From Syntrophomonadaceae bacterium (GTDB lineage: Bacteria > Bacillota > Dethiobacteria > DTU022 > UBA8154): 5,046 bases of DNA. The position numbers were made by a program, and so were the translations under genes. The notes beneath the pieces are model-generated. The model saw only the letters and a list, made by a program, of their open reading frames with translations. It did not search any database and was not told where the DNA came from. Positions within the stretch are counted from its first letter, which is position 1, and every line of letters starts with the position of its first letter. This document shows, one piece after another, positions 1-4,979 of the stretch. The DNA lies in NCBI GenBank assembly GCA_007122565.1, contig SKTJ01000239.1, positions 1 to 5,046 on the forward strand, written 5' to 3'.

Positions 1-1068
1 CATCCAGAAGGGATCCGAGAGCACTGTACCCCGAACCAACGCCGCGTTGGCCCTGTTGGTGCTGGGGGAACTGGAGGAAGCGGAGAGATTTATGAGGGAA
101 GCCATAACGTAACATCTGTGGTGGACAGGCTTAATGCTATCAATGCTGAAATCACCTCCCTGCATGAGATTGACCCAAAATTAAATACATTTACCATAGT
201 GCTGGAGGAAGTTATTACGGGCCTTTCGGAACTCGGTCACGAAATTTATGCCTACCGGGACAGTCTGGCTTTTTCCCCGGAGGAAAGGGATGGAATCGAA
301 GATCGCCTGGAAGTATACCGGCGCATCAAGAAAAAATATGGTACCACTGTGACTGAAGTGAATGCTTTTGCGGAAAAATGCGCGCAGGAAGTGGAAATTA
401 TTGAAAATAGTGCAACGGAAGCGTTGCTGCTGGAAAAAGAGGAAGTAATACAGCTTCAGAAAATGGAAGAGCAAGCAGCGCAACTGGGATCTTTGCGGAA
501 AAAAGCAGCTTCCCTGCTGGAACAGGAAATAATTACAGCATTAAAAGAGCTGAGCATGCAGGATGCCCGCTTTACTGTCACTTTTAATCAGCGGGAAAAG
601 CCGGACCGTACTGGTAATGATGAGGTGGAGTTTTTGTTCTCCTCCAACCGCGGTGAACCGGTAAAGCCACTGGCCCGCATCATCTCCGCCGGGGAAATGG
701 CCCGTGTGATGTTGGCGGTAAAGAGTATTCTTGCTGCTCAGGACCGCATTCCCACAATGATCTTTGATGAGATAGACAGCGGGGTGGGAGGCATAACAGT
801 ACAAAAGGTTGCAGAGAAGATGGCGCGCCTTGGCTTAAACCATCAGGTTATCTGTGTAACACACAGTTCCCAGATTGCCAGCGCAGCCAATCATCATTAT
901 TTTATTTTTAAAGAAATAAGCGGTGAACGAACCTGCACACGGGTCCGCTATTTGGATCATAATGCGAGGATAACAGAGGTGGCTCGTTTGCTCGATGGCC
1001 GCAGCGATGATGTTGTGTCCAGGCAGCATGCGGCGGAACTACTTGAAATAAGAAAAATAAAAGACTAA
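1..1068 (+). CDS. recN: DNA repair protein RecN, C-terminal half (5' partial, first ~28 codons doubtful)
   Basis: RecN is an SMC-like cytosolic ATPase that acts early at DNA double-strand breaks. Only the C-terminal half is here: RecN is usually about 550-580 residues, and this frame gives 355 codons from the edge or 316 from the GTG at 118. Counting from that GTG, residues 1-140 are the second coiled-coil arm, including the RecN-typical stretch around KKKYG (71-75). The C-terminal ATPase lobe follows: a DEVEFLFSSNRGEP segment (168-181), ABC signature ISAGE (189-193), Walker B MIFDEID (214-220), D-loop SGVGG (221-225) and H-loop THSSQIA (249-255). The signature is usually SGGE and the H-loop THLPQIA, so both are variant. 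The Walker A lobe is not in the window. The frame is open to base 1, but codons before about base 85 do not resemble RecN. GTG 118 has no ribosome binding site and lies inside the coiled coil, so it is not a believable start. Identity is sure; the 5' end is not. Confidence 0.93.
   Translation, partial: HPEGIREHCTPNQRRVGPVGAGGTGGSGEIYEGSHNVTSVVDRLNAINAEITSLHEIDPKLNTFTIVLEEVITGLSELGHEIYAYRDSLAFSPEERDGIEDRLEVYRRIKKKYGTTVTEVNAFAEKCAQEVEIIENSATEALLLEKEEVIQLQKMEEQAAQLGSLRKKAASLLEQEIITALKELSMQDARFTVTFNQREKPDRTGNDEVEFLFSSNRGEPVKPLARIISAGEMARVMLAVKSILAAQDRIPTMIFDEIDSGVGGITVQKVAEKMARLGLNHQVICVTHSSQIASAANHHYFIFKEISGERTCTRVRYLDHNARITEVARLLDGRSDDVVSRQHAAELLEIRKIKD
2..112 (+). other. Possible tail of a TPR-like protein in an overlapping frame (partial, foreign-looking)
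   Basis: In the second forward frame the window starts inside an open frame that ends at the TAA at 110-112. It encodes a short amphipathic stretch with NAALALLVLGELEEAERF as its core. This resembles the last helix pair of a tetratricopeptide repeat, where A/L/G/A spacing followed by ELEEAE is typical. By my count bases 1-100 are about 59% G+C, against about 42% for bases 121-220 of recN. The fit to a TPR end is better than the fit of frame 1 to RecN over the same bases. It could be the real 3' end of another gene fused to a truncated recN by rearrangement or misassembly. With only 36 codons visible, chance cannot be excluded. Confidence 0.3.
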
Positions 1069-1163
1069 CAATAAAAGAACATAATTCATAACGAAACCAG
1101 GATCCGGGGTTTAAAAAACCTAAAATTTGGGATAGGAAATTCACAATAAAAAGATAAAAGACC

Positions 1164-1198
1164 ACAGTATAAAAGAAAAAGTACTTGTTTTACACTGT
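1164..1198. repeat. Imperfect inverted repeat upstream of the recN terminator
   Basis: The arms ACAGTATAAAA (1164-1174) and TTTTACACTGT (1188-1198) are complementary at 10 of 11 positions, with one A/C mismatch, around a 13-base loop. The right arm shares base 1198 with the left stem of the next hairpin, so the two structures sit back to back and cannot both be complete. It may be a stabilising 3' hairpin of the recN transcript or a protein-binding site. No function can be assigned from sequence. Confidence 0.45.
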
Positions 1199-1224
1199 TT
1201 CCCTAATTTGAAGGGAAATTTTTT
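1197..1224 (+). terminator. Rho-independent terminator after recN
   Basis: A perfect 7-bp stem, TTTCCCT (1198-1204) with AGGGAAA (1212-1218), encloses a 7-base loop and is followed at once by six T residues (1219-1224). A G-T pair at 1197/1219 can lengthen the stem. It lies about 130 bases after the recN stop and upstream of the spoIVB promoter candidate. It would therefore separate vegetative recN transcription from sporulation-specific spoIVB transcription. The stem has only three G-C pairs, so efficiency may be moderate. Confidence 0.55.
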
Positions 1225-1267
1225 GTTATTAATACCAAATAAAACTTTGCTCTTTATGTAAACTCGA

Positions 1268-1297
1268 AGCATAAAAAAACCTCTCACAGGCAAATTA
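1268..1297 (+). promoter_or_regulatory. Candidate forespore (SigG/SigF-type) promoter for spoIVB
   Basis: AGCATA (1268-1273) resembles the -35 element of forespore sigma factors, and CAAATTA (1291-1297) matches 5 of 7 positions of the CATACTA-like -10. The 17-base spacer is what SigG promoters use. Transcription would start near 1304 and leave a leader of about 30 bases before the ribosome binding site. In Bacillus subtilis spoIVB is transcribed in the forespore by SigF and mainly SigG, so the context supports the match. The -10 has two mismatches in an A+T-rich region, so this is a prediction only. Confidence 0.4.
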
Positions 1298-1321
1298 AAA
1301 TTGTTCAAAGCGAAAAAGTGT

Positions 1322-1327
1322 GGGAGG
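1322..1327 (+). promoter_or_regulatory. Ribosome binding site that fixes the spoIVB start
   Basis: GGGAGG at 1322-1327 is the only strong Shine-Dalgarno sequence in the region. It lies 5 bases before ATG 1333 and 8 bases before ATG 1336. An in-frame GTG at 1318 lies upstream of it and would place the Shine-Dalgarno inside the coding sequence, so that longer start is rejected. Confidence 0.75.
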
Positions 1328-1332
1328 AAAAT

Positions 1333-2640
1333 ATGATGAAGAGAAAAGTAGGTATAGCAATAACTGTTTTACTTTTGCTTCTTTCAATATCAATGCCTCT
1401 GAACATCAGGAGCAAACTGAGCCATGATATCCGCCTTTTTGAAGGTCAGGAACATATGCTGTCTTTACAATTACCCATAAATCTTTATATCAGGGCCGAT
1501 AAGGCGGGGATAGTGAAACTTAACGGATCACCAACACTTGATGATGAGTACAATCGCCTTTTGCTGCGCAATGACCTCGCCCTTACAGGATTAACCAGTG
1601 GCATTGTTAATCTGGAGTTTAGTCTTTTTAATGGGTTGATTCCCATTCGCCATCTAACAGTGAATGTTTTGCCGGAAAAAGAAGTTATTGCCGGTGGTCA
1701 TTCCATTGGCATAAAACTCCATGAAGACGGAGTTATTGTGGCTGGATATTTTTACCTTAAACAAGAACATAGCGATGATTATTTTTCTCCTGCTGAAGCG
1801 GCTGGTATTAAGGTCGGTGATATTATTCTCTCCCTGAACGATTATGTATTAAAAGATATAGACAGGGCTGCATCCATAATAAAACGGGAAGCTACCCAGG
1901 GTCCTTTAGAGCTCATGGTTAAGCGAAAGGGAGAAACATTCAACCTTTCCCTTGAGCCCCATTTGTGCGCAGAAGCGCACGAATACCGTATTGGTCTATA
2001 TATCCGGGATACGGCCGCAGGTGTGGGAACACTTACCTTTTATGATCCGGATAGCCGTTATTACGGTGCATTGGGGCACGTAATAACGGATATAGATACT
2101 AATCATGCACTGGAGATTAACGAAGGTGTTATTGTCCAGGCTGATGTTGTAAATATAAAAATGGCACAACGTGGCCAACCGGGAGAGAAGGCGGGGATTT
2201 TTCGGGAAGGACAAAATATTTTGGGGACAATTGAAAAAAATACAGTCAGCGGAATCTATGGTCAGATAGAAGATATAGGTACTTATGACACGCCCTATGC
2301 CGAACCACTCTCTGTAGCGTTGGCACATCAGGTGGAAAATGGCCCGGCGGAGATGCTAACGGTGCTTGAAGGAAACAGAATTGAAAGCTTCATGGTTCAA
2401 ATTGAAAGGGTAAGCAATCAAAACAGGGCGGGTGATAAGGGAATGATTATCCGCATAGTAGATGAACATTTGCTGGAGGTTACCGGAGGCATCGTCCAGG
2501 GTATGAGCGGCAGTCCAATCATCCAAAATGGTCGTATTGTGGGAGCAGTAACCCATGTGTTTGTAAACGATCCGTCACGTGGATATGCTATTTATGCGGA
2601 GTGGATGCTTCATGAAAGCGGTGTTTTCCCATCATCCTAA
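1333..2640 (+). CDS. spoIVB: SpoIVB, stage IV sporulation PDZ/serine peptidase (S55 family)
   Basis: SpoIVB is made in the forespore and secreted into the space between forespore and mother cell. In Bacillus it cleaves SpoIVFA, which frees SpoIVFB to process pro-SigK and so links the two cell programmes. This copy is 435 residues from ATG 1333, close to the ~425 of B. subtilis. Residues 1-5 are basic (MMKRK) and a hydrophobic anchor follows (about 6-23). A PDZ domain spans about 123-209, with the PAEAAGIKVGDIILSLN ligand-groove segment. The S55 peptidase domain spans about 220-427. From the known H236/D363/S378 spacing in B. subtilis I place the triad at His249 (in GHVI), Asp377 and Ser392 (in GMSGSP). 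The closing THVFVNDPSRGYAIYAEWML region is diagnostic. ATG 1333 and 1336 are both possible, three bases apart. The gene is intact and lies between recN and spo0A as in many spore formers. Whether SpoIVFA/SpoIVFB exist in this organism is not visible here. Confidence 0.97.
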   Translation: MMKRKVGIAITVLLLLLSISMPLNIRSKLSHDIRLFEGQEHMLSLQLPINLYIRADKAGIVKLNGSPTLDDEYNRLLLRNDLALTGLTSGIVNLEFSLFNGLIPIRHLTVNVLPEKEVIAGGHSIGIKLHEDGVIVAGYFYLKQEHSDDYFSPAEAAGIKVGDIILSLNDYVLKDIDRAASIIKREATQGPLELMVKRKGETFNLSLEPHLCAEAHEYRIGLYIRDTAAGVGTLTFYDPDSRYYGALGHVITDIDTNHALEINEGVIVQADVVNIKMAQRGQPGEKAGIFREGQNILGTIEKNTVSGIYGQIEDIGTYDTPYAEPLSVALAHQVENGPAEMLTVLEGNRIESFMVQIERVSNQNRAGDKGMIIRIVDEHLLEVTGGIVQGMSGSPIIQNGRIVGAVTHVFVNDPSRGYAIYAEWMLHESGVFPSS

Positions 2641-2729
2641 CTGATGTAAATAATAACCATAAAAGACACACAAAAAAAAAGGCAAGAATTCACGAAAAAC
2701 ACAAGATATTTTAGTTCAACTTTGTAAAC

Positions 2730-2763
2730 AAAATATTAATATAAAAAAATAAAATATTTTTTT
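2730..2763 (+). terminator. Weak A/T-only terminator-like hairpin after spoIVB
   Basis: AAAATATT (2730-2737) can pair with AATATTTT (2753-2760) ahead of a T-run ending at 2763. A competing fold pairs AAAAAAATA (2743-2751) with TATTTTTTT (2755-2763). Both stems lack any G-C pair, and the region is so A+T rich that such pairing is expected by chance. It is the only terminator-like structure I see between spoIVB and spo0A. Confidence 0.25.
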
Positions 2764-2769
2764 GGAAAA

Positions 2770-2800
2770 GAAGGAGAATTCTACCTCTAATGTCGAATAA
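2770..2800 (+). promoter_or_regulatory. Candidate SigH promoter of spo0A
   Basis: GAAGGAGAA (2770-2778) matches 8 of 9 positions of the SigH -35 consensus RNAGGAWWW. GTCGAATAA (2792-2800) matches all 9 of the -10 consensus RNNGAATWW. The 13-base spacer is one longer than the usual 11-12. Transcription would start near 2807, giving a leader of about 47 bases. In B. subtilis the sporulation promoter Ps of spo0A is SigH dependent, so the position makes sense. A perfect TATAAT at 2804-2809 just downstream could be a vegetative -10, but I find no matching -35 for it. Confidence 0.5.
2791..2797 (+). promoter_or_regulatory. 0A box (Spo0A-binding site) in the spo0A promoter
   Basis: TGTCGAA at 2791-2797 is an exact match to the core 0A box bound by phosphorylated Spo0A. 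It lies 57 bases before the spo0A start, and six of its seven bases belong to the proposed SigH -10 element. This points to feedback of Spo0A on its own gene; a site at this position would be expected to repress. I found no second perfect box in the intergenic region. Confidence 0.6.
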
Positions 2801-2840
2801 TATTATAATTAACTTATTAATGGTATTCTAAATAATATTA
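2796..2840. repeat. Repeated palindromic 10-mer in the spo0A leader
   Basis: AATAATATTA occurs at 2796-2805 and again at 2831-2840, 35 bases apart. Each contains the palindrome TAATATTA, so the copies can pair with each other. The second copy directly abuts the AGGAGG ribosome binding site. The first begins at the -10/0A box. Low-complexity A/T sequence could produce this by chance. Confidence 0.35.
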
Positions 2841-2847
2841 AGGAGGT
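2841..2847 (+). promoter_or_regulatory. Ribosome binding site of spo0A
   Basis: AGGAGGT at 2841-2847 is a near-perfect Shine-Dalgarno sequence, with 7 bases between AGGAGG and ATG 2854. It fixes that start and suggests strong translation once the message is made. Confidence 0.85.
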
Positions 2848-2853
2848 AAAAAT

Positions 2854-3657
2854 ATGTTGAAAGTGCTGGTAGCGGATGATAATAGGGAGTTTAATGAGCT
2901 TGTAACGGAGTACCTGAACAGAGAAACAGATATTGAGGTGGTGGGTAATGCGTATAATGGCCGTGATGTACTTGAACTGCTTCCAGATGTGATGCCTGAC
3001 ATCATTCTACTTGATATTATTATGCCGCATATGGATGGAATCAGCGTTCTGGAAGAAATGAATAAAATTGAGCTGCCATGTCATCCCCGGATAGTTATGC
3101 TTACAGCATTTGGTCATGAAAATATTACACAGCGAGCTGTTGAGTTAGGAGCCTCTTATTACATACTAAAACCTTTTAAACTTGAAATTCTGGCGGATCG
3201 GCTTCGCCAACTCGGTCGGGATATGATGCCCGAAAGAGAACATACATCATCTCTTATTAAAAAAAGTGTTCCGGTTAAAAAGAGTGATGATAATTATATC
3301 GAAGAAATAACCGAGATTATACATGAAATAGGTATACCAGCCCATATAAAAGGGTATCTTTATCTACGTGATGCCATATCCATGGTGGTAGAGGAGATCG
3401 AATTGCTTGGCTCCGTAACTAAGATACTCTATCCCCGTATTGCTCAAAAATTTGAGACCACTCCCAGTCGGGTAGAGCGGGCAATCCGGCATGCCATTGA
3501 GGTTGCATGGTCACGCAATAATATAGATACAATTAAGAAATTTTTTGGCTATACGATTAATACGGAAAAGGGTAAACCCACTAATTCTGAGTTTATCGCC
3601 CTTGTGGCTGATCGTATTCGTCTTAAAAATAAAAAGTATGAATATAAAGTACTGTAA
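2854..3657 (+). CDS. spo0A: Spo0A, master response regulator of sporulation
   Basis: Spo0A is the transcription factor whose phosphorylation commits the cell to sporulation. It binds 0A boxes to activate early sporulation genes and repress growth-phase genes. This copy has 267 residues, the normal length. The receiver domain (about 1-120) has the acidic pair Asp8/Asp9, phospho-acceptor Asp54 (in LLDIIMPHMDG), Thr84 (in MLTAFG) and Lys106 (in ILKPF). A variable linker (about 121-147) leads to the C-terminal DNA-binding domain (about 148-258). Its recognition-helix region TTPSRVERAIRHAIEVAW (203-220) is the family hallmark, and the GSVTKILYP segment (186-194) is also typical. All expected key residues are present and nothing suggests decay. 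The gene has its own promoter candidates and a strong terminator, so it is probably monocistronic. Phosphodonors (phosphorelay, or orphan kinases as in many Clostridia) are not in this window. Confidence 0.98.
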   Translation: MLKVLVADDNREFNELVTEYLNRETDIEVVGNAYNGRDVLELLPDVMPDIILLDIIMPHMDGISVLEEMNKIELPCHPRIVMLTAFGHENITQRAVELGASYYILKPFKLEILADRLRQLGRDMMPEREHTSSLIKKSVPVKKSDDNYIEEITEIIHEIGIPAHIKGYLYLRDAISMVVEEIELLGSVTKILYPRIAQKFETTPSRVERAIRHAIEVAWSRNNIDTIKKFFGYTINTEKGKPTNSEFIALVADRIRLKNKKYEYKVL

Positions 3658-3712
3658 GACAGAATTAACCAACAAAACACAATAAAACAAAATAAAATTA
3701 TTACCAGAATAA

Positions 3713-3744
3713 AGAAACGTCATTTTGGGATGGCGTTTCTTTTT
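3713..3744 (+). terminator. Rho-independent terminator after spo0A
   Basis: An 11-bp stem pairs 3713-3723 (AGAAACGTCAT) with 3730-3740 (ATGGCGTTTCT), with one G-T pair, around the 6-base loop TTTGGG. Four T residues follow, then a further T-rich tract. It starts 56 bases after the spo0A stop. A/T-rich flanks on both sides mean it might also work on the other strand, but no - strand gene is seen here. It implies that steA has its own promoter, for which I see no convincing match in 3745-3833. Confidence 0.85.
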
Positions 3745-3833
3745 ATTTATATTTATAATATTTCACCAACTTAAGCATACTAAGGGGTAGACTGATACTA
3801 ATTTTACGGTTAAATTTTGGAAATGGGTGCGAA

Positions 3834-4955
3834 ATGCAAAACAATGTTTTAAAGGGAGTTGTCAAAAAAGATAAAAGAACTAAAAATCTGTGCAAAAGGC
3901 TTTGTCCCCATGATATCGCACTGGTAGCCCATGAAAATCTTGATGCCGTAGCTGCACAGGAGTTAGCGGAGAAAAAAATTAAAGCTGTTCTCAATGTTTG
4001 TGATAGTTTCAATGGGGAATACCCTGTTTTAGGGGCACAGATCTTGATAAATGAAGGCATTTTACTTCTCGATAATATTGGTATGGAGATTTTCGATTTG
4101 ATTGAGGAAGGTAATTTTATTGAAATTCGCAGGAATGCCATTACTTGTGGCGGCACGATACTGGGAAGAGGAAGATTGATTACAGAGCAGCTTGTGCAGG
4201 ATAACATGCTGCTGGCGGAACAGAACCTGCAAAGTCAATTAGATCTTTTTGTAGAGAATACCCTTGAATACGCTCGCCGGGAAAAAAGCCTGCTTCTGGG
4301 AACACTTGCCCTGCCCAATATTAAAACAAAAATGGTGGGGAGACATGTCCTGGTTGTGGTGCGGGGGAAAAATTACAAGCAGGATCTACGGACTATTCAG
4401 GCATATATCCGGGAAGTAAGGCCTGTGCTTATTGGTGTTGATGGCGGTGCAGATGCCCTTTGTGCCATGAAACTGACCCCTGACCTGGTGATTGGCGATA
4501 TGGACAGTATCGGGGACACTACACTAAAAAAAGCGGGTGAAATCATTGTTCATGCCTATGCAGACGGTAGTGCCCCGGGTCTCGCCCGTGTTTCTAAATT
4601 GGGCTTAAAAGCGAAAATAGCACCTGTTCCGGGAACCAGTGAGGATTTAGCCCTTTTGATGGCCTACGAAAATAAAGCTCTTTTGATAGTTGTTGTAGGG
4701 GCGCATTCCAATATGACAGATTTCCTGGAAAAAGGAAGAAAGGGAATGTCCTCGACATTTTTGGTACGACTAAGAGTAGGAGAGAGGCTTGTGGATGCCC
4801 GAGGGCTTACCCATCTTTACCGCAGTAAAATAAAATGGCATTATCTCTCGGCGTTACTTGCCGCTGCTCTTTTTCCCATTTTCATAATTTCTGCTGTTTC
4901 ACCGCTGGCCCGTCATTTCTTTTACCTTTTATCCTGGAAATTCAGCATTTATTAA
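3834..4955 (+). CDS. steA: SteA-like putative cytokinetic-ring protein (TPK-fold, membrane anchored)
   Basis: This matches the SteA family. Corynebacterium SteA works with membrane protein SteB at the division site and affects septal cell-wall hydrolysis; the role in spore formers is not established. The 373-residue length is typical. The N-terminal domain starts with the family motif KKDKRTKNL (11-19) and covers about 1-130. A helical linker includes ENTLEYARREK (141-151). The C-terminal domain resembles thiamine pyrophosphokinase: GRHVLVVVRGKNYKQDL (169-185), GVDGGADAL (201-209), PDLVIGDMDS (216-225), PGTSEDLALL (266-275) and GRKGMSSTFLVRL (301-313). A hydrophobic helix (about 337-356) near the C-terminus should anchor it in the membrane. 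ATG 3834 fits the family N-terminus, although only a weak GGGTG (3825-3829) precedes it. It follows the spo0A terminator and lies 24 bases before an MctB/SteB-like gene, probably in one operon. Calling it a true thiamine pyrophosphokinase would be wrong given the extra domain and anchor. Confidence 0.9.
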   Translation: MQNNVLKGVVKKDKRTKNLCKRLCPHDIALVAHENLDAVAAQELAEKKIKAVLNVCDSFNGEYPVLGAQILINEGILLLDNIGMEIFDLIEEGNFIEIRRNAITCGGTILGRGRLITEQLVQDNMLLAEQNLQSQLDLFVENTLEYARREKSLLLGTLALPNIKTKMVGRHVLVVVRGKNYKQDLRTIQAYIREVRPVLIGVDGGADALCAMKLTPDLVIGDMDSIGDTTLKKAGEIIVHAYADGSAPGLARVSKLGLKAKIAPVPGTSEDLALLMAYENKALLIVVVGAHSNMTDFLEKGRKGMSSTFLVRLRVGERLVDARGLTHLYRSKIKWHYLSALLAAALFPIFIISAVSPLARHFFYLLSWKFSIY

Positions 4956-4964
4956 AACAGTAAC

Positions 4965-4971
4965 AAGGAGG
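4965..4971 (+). promoter_or_regulatory. Ribosome binding site of the SteB/MctB-like gene
   Basis: AAGGAGG at 4965-4971 is a strong Shine-Dalgarno sequence 10 bases after the steA stop. Counting 8 bases on leads to the ATA codon at 4980. No ATG, GTG or TTG lies in the usable range in the frame of the downstream protein, so this site is the main evidence for where translation starts. Confidence 0.65.
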
Positions 4972-4979
4972 CTGTTAAA

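Noticed and set aside
1108..1120. A small hairpin, GGTTT-AAA-AAACC, shortly after recN
   Set aside because: Only 5 bp with a 3-base loop and no T-run after it; too weak to call a terminator.
908..1165. An 85-codon - strand frame with a hydrophobic beginning, extending past recN
   Set aside because: Most of it overlaps the well-supported RecN C-terminus; its hydrophobic look comes from reading A-rich sequence on the reverse strand, and no homology is recognised.
1318..1335. GTG 1318 as the start of spoIVB
   Set aside because: The only Shine-Dalgarno (1322-1327) lies after it, and nothing suitable precedes it.
2721..2729. A second 0A-box-like site, TTTGTAAAC
   Set aside because: It matches only 7 of 9 positions of TTTGTCRAA and lacks the key C; such matches are expected in A/T-rich DNA.
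2790..2831. A 13-codon leader-peptide ORF (ATG 2790 to TAA 2829-2831) preceded by AAGGAG at 2771
   Set aside because: The spacing from AAGGAG to ATG is 13 bases, too long, and the likely SigH start lies downstream of this ATG. AAGGAG is better explained as part of the SigH -35.
3754..3759. A TATAAT as a vegetative -10 for steA
   Set aside because: No TTGACA-like -35 lies 16-18 bases upstream; that stretch is the spo0A terminator stem.
3774..3800. A SigF/SigG-like promoter before steA (AGCATA, then GATACTA)
   Set aside because: The -10 is good (6 of 7), but the spacer is 14 bases, shorter than the 17-18 such promoters use, and a forespore promoter is not expected for steA.
3743..4207. A 154-codon - strand frame across the start of steA
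   Set aside because: It is a shadow of steA, rich in Ser, Leu and Phe from reverse reading, with no recognisable motif.
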